A DNA stretch of 5,633 nt from Candidatus Acidiferrales bacterium (GTDB lineage Bacteria > Acidobacteriota > Terriglobia > Acidiferrales > UBA7541): assembly GCA_955651735.1 (NCBI GenBank), contig CATPAM010000436.1, forward strand, positions 1-5,633, read 5' to 3'. The position numbers and the translations under genes are program-made. The notes below the pieces were generated by a model. That model made no database searches. It worked only from the letters and a program-made list of their open reading frames with translations, and had not been told where the DNA came from. Below, piece after piece: positions 1 through 5,205 of this stretch. The number at the start of each line of letters is the position of its first letter. Position 1 is the first letter of the stretch.

Positions 1-48
1 CAAAAGTAACCCTAAACCCAGGGGATTACCGACACCGCGCTTGCACAT
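1..48 (-). CDS. Possible 5' end of the next tol-operon gene (pal candidate), cut by window edge
   Basis: This minus-strand frame opens with ATG at 48-46 and stays open to the window edge, giving MCKRGVGNPLGLGLLL. A basic start followed by a glycine/leucine-rich hydrophobic stretch is what a lipoprotein signal peptide would look like. In Tol-Pal operons the gene after tolB is normally pal, an OmpA-like peptidoglycan-associated lipoprotein. It begins 35 nt after the tolB stop. Against it: no Shine-Dalgarno sequence precedes the ATG, only 16 codons are visible, and no lipobox is reached. The stretch may simply be intergenic, with the real start outside the window. The pal suggestion rests on gene order only. 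Confidence 0.22.
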   Translation of the reverse strand, partial: MCKRGVGNPLGLGLLL

Positions 49-83
49 GCGATGTGAACGGCGCCGGAAATGTTACAAATTTT

Positions 84-1427
84 CTATTTCGGTGACCAGT
101 TGGGGGACTCGTTGTGTCCGGACATAGTCAGTTCATGGGCTTGTGTGCCGTCGGCGAGCATGGTCCAGATCTGACGCTCGCCATTGCGGGTGGATTCAAT
201 GACTATGTGCCGGGCGTCGGGAGCCGAACTGGGGCGCTCGTTCTTGCCGCTGTCGCGCGTGATTTGAATGATTTGGCGGGTGGCAGGATCCATGACGTAA
301 ATGTCGAAATTGCCGTCGGGGCGGCGCCAACTGAAGGCGACCATTTGGCCGTTAGGCGTCCAAGCGGGGTCGATGAGATAGCCCTTGTCGGGGAGATCGA
401 GTTCGGTCGTATTGGTGCCGTCGGCGTTCATCATGTAGAGCTTGGGGATGCCACCGCGATCGCTGACGAATACGACGCTCTGGCCGGTCTTAGGATTCCA
501 AGTGGGAGAGGTGCTGGCGGCGGTGGAGTAGGTGACACGCTTGGGGCGGCCGCCATTCGTGTCGCTGACGAAAAGTTCGGGATTGCCGAGCATGGAGGAT
601 GAAAACATGATTTGCGAGCCGTCTGGAGACCAAGCGGGGGCGCTGTTGGAGCCGCGGAAGCGCGCGAAGGAGACGACTTTGTTGGCGTCCACGGAGTACA
701 TGCAAATTTGCGGGCTGATCACGCCGCTGGCGCCCGGAACGAAGCAAGTGAAGGCGATGCGCGAGGCGTCCGGGGACCAACGGGGCGTCAGTGAAATCGT
801 GTGCAGCGAAGTCAGCGGATGCTGGTTGGCGCCATCGTAGTCCATCACCCAAATCTCTTTGGTGCCGGTGCGCGAACTGACAAAGGCGATTTGCGTGGAG
901 GCGATGCCGGGGAGCCCGCCGGAAAGGCGGCTGATGATTTCGTCGGCGAATTGGTGCGCGAACTTGCGGACTTGCGCATCGCTGGGCGTGCCGCGATAGA
1001 CCTTACCGACGACTGCTTGCGTCGAAGGGCTGCGGACGTCGTAGAGCCAGCCGGAGATTCCGACCTCGGCGGCGGATTCGGTGAGGTTGCCGAAGGCCAC
1101 GAGATTGGCGTTGATTTGCGGCGTGGTCCAGTCGGGGTTGCGGAGCTCGGAGGGAACGGTGGGGACTTGCGTGGGATAAAAGCTGGGGCTGACGAGATCG
1201 AGGATGCCGCTGAATTGCAAGTCGTCGCGGACGACTTGGGTGAACAATTGGGAATGAGATTTGGCGGTGTCTGCCCGCGCTGCGAAATCGGCGACGGCTA
1301 CGCGCGGCTTTTCGACGCCGAGGCCAGTGCCGGTCTGAAACCAGGCCTGCGCCGCAGCCCGGCCCGGCACAAACAGTCCACACAACAGCAAAACGCTAAT
1401 GGAAATGCATCGTGATCGGTGCACCAT
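84..1427 (-). CDS. tolB: TolB, periplasmic beta-propeller protein of the Tol-Pal system
   Basis: TolB is a soluble periplasmic protein that binds Pal and the Tol transducer, helping the outer membrane follow the inner membrane during division. From ATG 1427 the product is 447 residues, close to usual TolB length. It begins with a signal peptide: basic VHRSR, a hydrophobic core around ISVLLLCGLFV, and an AAAQA cleavage region near residue 27. The N-terminal TolB domain follows (about 32-165; PRVAVADFAAR, then a late LVAFGNLTE strand). The C-terminal half is a PD40-type six-bladed propeller with recurring units such as SPRWSPD, APAWSPDGSQIMF, DPAWTPNGQMVAFSW and a final SPNWSPK. Strand units read IWVMDYDG, LFVSDTNGG, LYMMNADGT, IYVMDP and IWTMLADGT. 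An upstream in-frame ATG at 1481 overlaps the stop of the preceding gene (ATGA) but would put 18 GC-encoded residues ahead of the signal peptide, so 1427 is preferred. Confidence 0.95.
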   Translation of the reverse strand: MVHRSRCISISVLLLCGLFVPGRAAAQAWFQTGTGLGVEKPRVAVADFAARADTAKSHSQLFTQVVRDDLQFSGILDLVSPSFYPTQVPTVPSELRNPDWTTPQINANLVAFGNLTESAAEVGISGWLYDVRSPSTQAVVGKVYRGTPSDAQVRKFAHQFADEIISRLSGGLPGIASTQIAFVSSRTGTKEIWVMDYDGANQHPLTSLHTISLTPRWSPDASRIAFTCFVPGASGVISPQICMYSVDANKVVSFARFRGSNSAPAWSPDGSQIMFSSSMLGNPELFVSDTNGGRPKRVTYSTAASTSPTWNPKTGQSVVFVSDRGGIPKLYMMNADGTNTTELDLPDKGYLIDPAWTPNGQMVAFSWRRPDGNFDIYVMDPATRQIIQITRDSGKNERPSSAPDARHIVIESTRNGERQIWTMLADGTQAHELTMSGHNESPNWSPK

Positions 1428-1429
1428 CG

Positions 1430-1444
1430 CCTCCGGTTCTCCCC
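1430..1444 (-). promoter_or_regulatory. Ribosome-binding region supporting the internal tolB start
   Basis: Reading the minus strand, GGGGAG (1444-1439) and GGAGG (1434-1430) lie just before ATG 1427. GGAGG is only 2 nt from the start, which is short, and GGGGAG is 11 nt away, which is long. Neither is ideal, but nothing comparable serves the upstream ATG at 1481 except coupling to the previous stop. Together with the signal peptide that begins at 1427, this favours the shorter TolB. Confidence 0.5.
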
Positions 1445-1460
1445 AGACGCGTGCTGTGCG

Positions 1461-1474
1461 GGCCGGGCGCGGCC
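1461..1474 (-). other. GC-rich hairpin in the transducer-tolB spacer
   Basis: On the minus strand GGCCG-CGCC-CGGCC forms a perfect 5-bp all-GC stem with a 4-nt loop, starting 3 nt after the TGA of the upstream gene. No T-run follows, so it is not an intrinsic terminator. It could modulate coupling or mRNA processing between the two genes, or be a chance product of GC-rich sequence. Confidence 0.35.
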
Positions 1475-1477
1475 AGA

Positions 1478-2293
1478 TCATCGCGTCATTGCCAGATCGA
1501 AATCGAATGTCACGTTAACGAATGAACCTGAATAGTCGCTCGGTAGCGCGGGCATGGGCGAGGAGCTGAGCAGGGCGCGCTGCGCGGAGGTGTCCATGGA
1601 ATAGTTGCCGCTGGTTTGGGCGAGGCGAATATCCTTGACCGTGCCGTCACGATTAATCGTAAAAGTCATAGTGCAGCGTGCGCTGTGCGCGGCGCGCACT
1701 GCGGGATCGATGGTGGACTGCATCCAATTTTGGCTGATGCGGCGGCGCACAGCGTCAATGTACCAGCCGTAGCGAGCAGCGAAGTCCCCGCCGCCCTGGC
1801 CCTGGATGTTGACGCCGGGATTTGGCGCGCCTGCGACGTTGCTGGTGCCGGTGGGAAGATTCATCTTGCCGCCGTTTTGGGCGACCGCGTTGTCGGGAGC
1901 GGGAGTTGGGTTGTCGAAGACGCGCGAGCGGTGCTGGACCGGCTTTGGTTTTTCTTTCCACGCTGGGATTTTGATTTCCTGCTTCGGTGGTTCCGGCGGT
2001 TTCGGCTGCGGCTGCGTTTTGTAAATACTGTCGGTCGGATCGACGGTCTTGCTATCCGTGACGTCGGGCGGCTTGGGCATGGGAAGCCCAATGCTGCCGA
2101 CGAGATTCACTTTGACTTCGCCCTCGCTGCCCCCGCCCACGTCGCCCCAGCGATTGCCTTGAAAATGAAAGACGATGGAGACGAGCATGGCGGCTGCGAT
2201 CGCGCCATGGAGGAAAAGTGAATAGACGAGGAAGCGGCGGAGACTGAGATCGTCGGGATTAGCGAAGGGCGGATTGGCGGCGGAGGCGGTCAT
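1478..2293 (-). CDS. TonB/TolA-family energy-transducing protein
   Basis: This 271-residue inner-membrane-anchored protein links the TolQ/TolR motor to the periplasm and outer membrane. A short cytoplasmic N-terminus leads to one membrane span (about 21-43, FLVYSLFLHGAIAAAMLVSI). The span contains Ser25-x3-His29, followed by GA; this matches the S-x3-H face that E. coli TonB uses to couple to ExbB. Next comes a proline/lysine-rich periplasmic linker (about 70-130; QPQPKPPEPPKQE, KEKPKPVQ), then a Gly/Asn-rich stretch. The C-terminal TonB-type domain (about 170-271) contains YGWYIDAVRRRISQNW and FTINRDGTVKDIRL. Position between tolR and tolB suggests it fills the TolA role, but it lacks TolA's long helical domain and reads more like TonB. 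The start ATG lies 1 nt after the tolR stop (TAA-A-ATG) without a clear Shine-Dalgarno, implying translational coupling. I leave the symbol blank because sequence alone does not separate tolA from tonB. Confidence 0.9.
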   Translation of the reverse strand: MTASAANPPFANPDDLSLRRFLVYSLFLHGAIAAAMLVSIVFHFQGNRWGDVGGGSEGEVKVNLVGSIGLPMPKPPDVTDSKTVDPTDSIYKTQPQPKPPEPPKQEIKIPAWKEKPKPVQHRSRVFDNPTPAPDNAVAQNGGKMNLPTGTSNVAGAPNPGVNIQGQGGGDFAARYGWYIDAVRRRISQNWMQSTIDPAVRAAHSARCTMTFTINRDGTVKDIRLAQTSGNYSMDTSAQRALLSSSPMPALPSDYSGSFVNVTFDFDLAMTR

Positions 2294-2294
2294 T

Positions 2295-2714
2295 TTATTG
2301 CGTGCGTGCCCGGTCGGTGATGGGCTCGGTGACGATACTGATATTGCTGATGCCGGATTGGCGCAAAGCGTCCACCACGCTGGCGAAGATGCCGAAGGGG
2401 ACTTTTTCGTCGCAGCGGAGGAAGACGGCGTCTTGCGGCTTTTTCAGTTGCGCGTGGACTTTGGCGCCGAGCTGATGAATGTTGACGGGCTCGTTGCCTA
2501 GATAAACTCTTTGGGTTTTGTCGATCGAGACGACCAGGCGCTGCTCGGTGATTTCCTTGACGGCGTGCGTTTTGGGGACGTCGAGCTCGATGCCGGACTG
2601 CAGGATGGGCGCGGTGATCATGAAGATGATCAAGAGCACCAGCACGATGTCAATGAACGGGACCATGTTGATCTCGGAGAGCGAGGTTTGCGTGGGTTTG
2701 GAAAGGGAAGGCAT
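2295..2714 (-). CDS. tolR: TolR/ExbD biopolymer transport protein
   Basis: TolR/ExbD is the small motor subunit that works with TolQ/ExbB to turn proton flow across the inner membrane into work on the transducer. The 139-residue product has the family layout: a short cytoplasmic N-terminus with the conserved SEINMVPFIDIVLVLLIIFM stretch, one membrane span (about 18-36), then a periplasmic domain (about 45-135). Asp22 in FIDIVLVL is the membrane aspartate expected to carry protons (TolR Asp23/ExbD Asp25 in E. coli). Length is typical of the family. The start at ATG 2714 follows from the conserved N-terminus, although a degenerate repeat sits where the ribosome-binding site should be and AGGAGG lies 38 nt upstream. 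TolR is favoured over ExbD because tolB follows two genes later. Confidence 0.93.
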   Translation of the reverse strand: MPSLSKPTQTSLSEINMVPFIDIVLVLLIIFMITAPILQSGIELDVPKTHAVKEITEQRLVVSIDKTQRVYLGNEPVNIHQLGAKVHAQLKKPQDAVFLRCDEKVPFGIFASVVDALRQSGISNISIVTEPITDRARTQ

Positions 2715-2753
2715 AAGTCGGAAATCAGAAACCAGAAGTTGGAAACAGAAAAC
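2714..2753. repeat. Degenerate heptanucleotide repeat in the tolQ-tolR gap
   Basis: On the plus strand the gap reads as successive similar 7-mers: TAAGTCG, GAAATCA, GAAACCA, GAAGTTG, then shorter GAAACA and GAAAAC (2714-2753). The common pattern is roughly GAARYYR. On the mRNA strand this is a pyrimidine-rich, weakly structured leader of about 38 nt between AGGAGG and the tolR start codon. It fills almost the entire intergenic gap and overlaps the start codon's first base. Confidence 0.6.
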
Positions 2754-2758
2754 CTCCT
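2753..2758 (-). promoter_or_regulatory. Perfect AGGAGG displaced from the tolR start
   Basis: AGGAGG on the minus strand overlaps the last base-pair region of the tolQ stop (TAAGGAGG, 2760-2753). The nearest usable start, ATG 2714, is 38 nt further on, far beyond normal spacing. No ATG, GTG or TTG follows within about 15 nt, so it does not serve a leader peptide. It is most simply the tolR ribosome-binding site, separated from its start by the heptad repeat. Confidence 0.5.
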
Positions 2759-3444
2759 TAGCTGAACGTCTTTTCGATTTGGGCGGACACTTCCAATGTG
2801 AACGTGTCGAGGCGCTGGGCCAAGTCTTTTATATTTTGCAGGAATTGATTGTAGAAAATCACGGCGGGGATGGCGGTTGCCAGGCCGGCGGCGGTGGTCA
2901 GCAGCGCTTCGGAGATGCCGGGGGCGACGGCGCGGAGGCTGGCGGCGCCGGCATTGCCGAGACCGGAGAAGGCGTCGATGATGCCCCAAACGGTGCCGAA
3001 GAGGCCGACGAACGGCGCAACCGAGCCGGTGGTGGCCAGCCAGGCCATTCCTTTTTCCACGCGGCGGACTTCTTCCGCGGAAGCAACTTGCATATTTGCG
3101 GTGACAGCTTGTAGGCTCTTCAATTTTGGCGGATGCGGATTGGTGGGTTGGCCACCGACTTGACTCTGCAATTCGCGGAAGCCGGCGGCGTAGACGGAAG
3201 CAAACGGCGAGCCCGCGGAGGCGAGCGCTTGCGGATTGGCGACGCCGCGCGTGGCGCGAAAGATGCGCAGGAATTGATCGCTCTGGCGGCGAACGCGTCC
3301 GAACATGCCGAGCTTTTGGAAGATCATGGCCCAGGAGATGACGGAGAAGAGAAGAAGAAGGGCGAGCACGCCGCGCGCGACCCAGCCGGTGTTGGCGAGA
3401 ATGCTTCCTAAATCGATAAGAAAAACGCTAGCAACCAGAAAAAT
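2758..3444 (-). CDS. tolQ: TolQ/ExbB proton-channel motor protein (start codon uncertain)
   Basis: TolQ is the multi-span motor subunit that surrounds TolR in the inner membrane. From 3444 the product is 228 residues, against about 230 for E. coli TolQ. Span 1 is about residues 22-42 (VLALLLLFSVISWAMIFQKL). A cytoplasmic domain follows, then the MotA/TolQ/ExbB core: span 2 with GSVAPFVGLFGTVWGIIDAF (Thr151 equivalent to TolQ Thr145) and span 3 with ISEALLTTAAGLATAIPAV (Glu179, Thr184). The first canonical start in frame is GTG 3369, which would cut 25 residues including the conserved DLGSILANTGWV stretch and has no Shine-Dalgarno. The frame is open back to TGA 3450-3448 with no ATG, GTG or TTG. 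I place the start at ATT 3444, 7 nt after GAGGGG. The alternative is ATG 3451 with one extra T in the T5 run at about 3438-3443. Product is secure, start is not. Confidence 0.92.
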   Translation of the reverse strand: MFLVASVFLIDLGSILANTGWVARGVLALLLLFSVISWAMIFQKLGMFGRVRRQSDQFLRIFRATRGVANPQALASAGSPFASVYAAGFRELQSQVGGQPTNPHPPKLKSLQAVTANMQVASAEEVRRVEKGMAWLATTGSVAPFVGLFGTVWGIIDAFSGLGNAGAASLRAVAPGISEALLTTAAGLATAIPAVIFYNQFLQNIKDLAQRLDTFTLEVSAQIEKTFS

Positions 3445-3451
3445 ACGTCAT

Positions 3452-3457
3452 CCCCTC
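3452..3457 (-). promoter_or_regulatory. tolQ ribosome-binding site GAGGGG
   Basis: GAGGGG on the minus strand (3457-3452) is 7 nt from the in-frame ATT at 3444 and directly abuts the out-of-frame ATG at 3451. Its spacing is ideal for the ATT and poor for the ATG (its GAGG core ends 2 nt before the ATG). It marks the start region of tolQ whichever codon is used, and argues against the GTG at 3369. Confidence 0.5.
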
Positions 3458-3486
3458 AGTTCTGACAAAATTTTGCCGTCTCCAGC

Positions 3487-3515
3487 ACCGTAGCACACGC
3501 GAATCACGGAATCAA
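3487..3515 (-). promoter_or_regulatory. Candidate sigma70-type promoter for the tol operon
   Basis: On the minus strand TTGATT (3515-3510, 4 of 6 to TTGACA) is followed after exactly 17 nt by TACGGT (3492-3487, 3 of 6 to TATAAT). A TGC lies immediately before the -10, as in extended -10 promoters. Initiation near 3480 would leave a leader of about 30 nt carrying GAGGGG. The -10 is weak and promoter consensus in this lineage is not certain. Confidence 0.3.
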
Positions 3516-3780
3516 AGGAAAGCAACGAAGAGGTGTTGTCGTTTTGACAGCGCTGACCGCGGCCGGGGGGATGGCAACGAGTCGATGCCGCTCGCACATC
3601 AGGTTGTGCAAATACATCGCTTGAGATGCTTCGGCCCTTCGAGTTTGTCCCGCAGGGTGAACTGAAATGCGCCGAGACCTCAGGAAGACATGCTCTCGCG
3701 CTCCACGCTTTTCGACAGACATTTAGATGCCCAGACCGCCAAAGACGATGTTGTAACCTGTGTTAGACTGCGAACTAGAA
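3516..3780. other. Divergent tol/miaB intergenic region
   Basis: Between the tol promoter candidate and the miaB start lie about 265 bases without a convincing gene. A 72-codon minus-strand frame (3722-3504) is open but is rich in Arg, Ala and His with no recognisable domain and no ribosome-binding site. The region must contain the miaB promoter, but I could not pick a -35/-10 pair with confidence. An imperfect inverted repeat occupies 3622-3682. Confidence 0.5.
3622..3682. repeat. Imperfect inverted repeat, possibly a dispersed intergenic element
   Basis: TGAG (3622-3625) pairs with CTCA (3679-3682), and CGGC (3632-3635) pairs with GCCG (3671-3674). Inside, CCC-GCA-GGG near 3649-3657 makes a small central hairpin flanked by weaker GTTT/GAAC pairing. 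The result is a nested, interrupted stem-loop about 60 nt long. Its location between divergent genes and its form resemble REP-type intergenic palindromes, but only one copy is visible here, so the mobile or repetitive nature is not shown. Confidence 0.35.
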
Positions 3781-5190
3781 ATGGCTGGGACATTCGACAT
3801 TAGTTTGGACTCGCTGGCGGGGCGTTCGGTTGCTTTGCAGAACGTGACGAGCAGCGACTCGCCCACAGCTTCCCACCCGGACGGCGCAACCTTTTTCCTG
3901 GAAACGTTTGGCTGCCAGATGAACGACCACGACTCGGAGAAAGTCGCGGGCGTGCTCCTTTCGCGCGGGTACCGGCAGGTGGAGTCGCCTGACGCGGCTT
4001 CGCTTGTCCTTTACAACACTTGCAGCATCCGAGAAAAGGCAGCGCAGAAGGTTTTTTCGCGGCTCGGCGAGTATCGAACCAAGCAGGCGGCGGGGCAGGT
4101 CATCGGCGTGCTCGGTTGCGTCGCGCAGCAGGAAGGTGAAGAAATTTTCGAGCGCGCGCCGTGGGTCAGCCTGGTGTGCGGCTCGGCGAGTTATCGGAAG
4201 TTGCCGGAACTGCTGGCGCGGATCGAGACAGGGAACCAGCGCGTGACTGGGCTGGATACAGACACGGATGAAACGTTTGAGACGCCGGTGACGCGGCGCG
4301 ACAATCCGTGGCGCGCGTATCTGACCATTATTGAGGGCTGCGACAAGGCTTGCGCATACTGCGTGGTGCCGTTCACGCGCGGGCCGGAGCGCAGCCGCGC
4401 AAGCGATGCGGTGTTGAAAGAAGTTCGCGAGCTTGCGCAATTGGGCTATTCGGAAGTGCAGTTACTCGGCCAGACGGTGAATTCGTACAGTGATCCTTCC
4501 GCGCGGCGCATGCGTTTTTCGGAATTGCTGCTCGCAGTGGCGGATGTGCCGGGAATCCGGCGCGTGCGGTTTACGACGTCGCATCCGCGGGATTTCGGCG
4601 CGGACATCGTTGCGGCCATCGAATCGCAGCCGAAATTGTGCAATCACGTGCACTTGCCGGTGCAGTCTGGCTCGACGAAGGTGCTGCGGGAGATGGCGCG
4701 CACCTACACACGCGCGGAATACCTCGAGAAGGTTGCGATGTTGCGCGAAGCGAAGCGGCCGATTGCGATCACCACCGATATTATTGTGGGCTTTCCGGGC
4801 GAGACCGAAGCGGACTTCGCGGAGACATTGAGCTTGCTGGACGAGGTCCGCTACGATAGCTTGTTCTCGTTTAAATATTCGCCGCGGCCGAACACGCCGT
4901 CGCTTAAGATGCCGGATGCGATTTCGGAAGAAGAAAAGAGCCGACGGCTGGCGGTTTTGCAGGAAAAGCAGCGCGAGATTCAGACAGCCCGGAATGCGGA
5001 GCTGGTTGGCGAGACATTTGAAATTCTCGTCAGCGGAAAATCGCGCCGCGAGAATCAGTGGTTCGGTTATTCAACGTCGCACCGCGTGCTGAATTTTACT
5101 TCCCAAGTGAATGCGCTTCTGGGAACCTACGTTCAGGTGCACGTGACGGGGGCAGGTCCGAACAATCTGGTGGGCGAGCAGGTCATCTAA
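3781..5190 (+). CDS. miaB: MiaB, tRNA-2-methylthio-N6-isopentenyladenosine37 synthase
   Basis: MiaB is a radical-SAM enzyme that adds a methylthio group to i6A37 of tRNAs reading UNN codons, giving ms2i6A37. The 469-residue product has three domains in order. The N-terminal methylthiotransferase domain (about 37-150) has cluster-II cysteines Cys45 (TFGCQMND), Cys81 (NTCSIREKA) and Cys113 (GVLGCVAQQEGE). The radical-SAM core (about 175-395) carries Cys187-x3-Cys191-x2-Cys194 in EGCDKACAYCVVPFTRGPER. Later come HLPVQSGS and TDIIVGFPGET. A C-terminal TRAM domain follows (about 400-466). GCQMN and the overall pattern favour MiaB over RimO or MtaB. About 35 Ser/Thr-rich residues precede the first conserved strand, more than in E. 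coli MiaB. ATG 3781 is chosen; an in-frame GTG at 3760 would add seven residues. Neither has a good Shine-Dalgarno. Confidence 0.95.
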   Translation: MAGTFDISLDSLAGRSVALQNVTSSDSPTASHPDGATFFLETFGCQMNDHDSEKVAGVLLSRGYRQVESPDAASLVLYNTCSIREKAAQKVFSRLGEYRTKQAAGQVIGVLGCVAQQEGEEIFERAPWVSLVCGSASYRKLPELLARIETGNQRVTGLDTDTDETFETPVTRRDNPWRAYLTIIEGCDKACAYCVVPFTRGPERSRASDAVLKEVRELAQLGYSEVQLLGQTVNSYSDPSARRMRFSELLLAVADVPGIRRVRFTTSHPRDFGADIVAAIESQPKLCNHVHLPVQSGSTKVLREMARTYTRAEYLEKVAMLREAKRPIAITTDIIVGFPGETEADFAETLSLLDEVRYDSLFSFKYSPRPNTPSLKMPDAISEEEKSRRLAVLQEKQREIQTARNAELVGETFEILVSGKSRRENQWFGYSTSHRVLNFTSQVNALLGTYVQVHVTGAGPNNLVGEQVI

Positions 5191-5194
5191 CTCT

Positions 5195-5200
5195 GGGAGG
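5195..5200 (+). promoter_or_regulatory. Ribosome-binding site of the BFN-domain gene
   Basis: GGGAGG lies in the 15-nt gap after the miaB stop, 5 nt before ATG 5206. It fixes that start over the in-frame ATG at 5218 and shows the gene has its own strong initiation signal within a likely miaB transcript. Confidence 0.75.
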
Positions 5201-5205
5201 CCTCA

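Noticed and set aside
114..1415. Long plus-strand open frames opposite tolB (114-602 and 801-1415)
   Set aside because: They are antisense to an unmistakable TolB gene, show the Gly/Ala/Asp/Val bias of GC-rich shadow frames and have no recognisable domain.
1616..2221. 201-codon plus-strand open frame opposite the TonB/TolA-family gene
   Set aside because: It is an antisense shadow; its Arg/Phe-rich middle is only the complement of the proline/lysine-rich linker.
2758..3369. tolQ starting at GTG 3369
   Set aside because: It would remove the conserved N-terminal segment and the lead-in to the first membrane span, and it has no Shine-Dalgarno. Family-like coding sequence continues upstream.
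3544..3549. Perfect TTGACA on the plus strand as a miaB -35 box
   Set aside because: The positions 16-18 nt downstream are GC-rich (GGGGGGATG) with no -10-like hexamer, and the site is over 200 nt from miaB.
3504..3722. 72-codon minus-strand open frame between tolQ and miaB
   Set aside because: No ribosome-binding site, Arg/His/Ala-rich composition without a domain, and it overlaps the inverted repeat and the candidate tol promoter. It is most likely open by chance.
3775..4440. 221-codon minus-strand open frame opposite miaB
   Set aside because: It is antisense to the conserved cysteine-motif region of MiaB, which fixes the plus-strand frame; no domain is visible.
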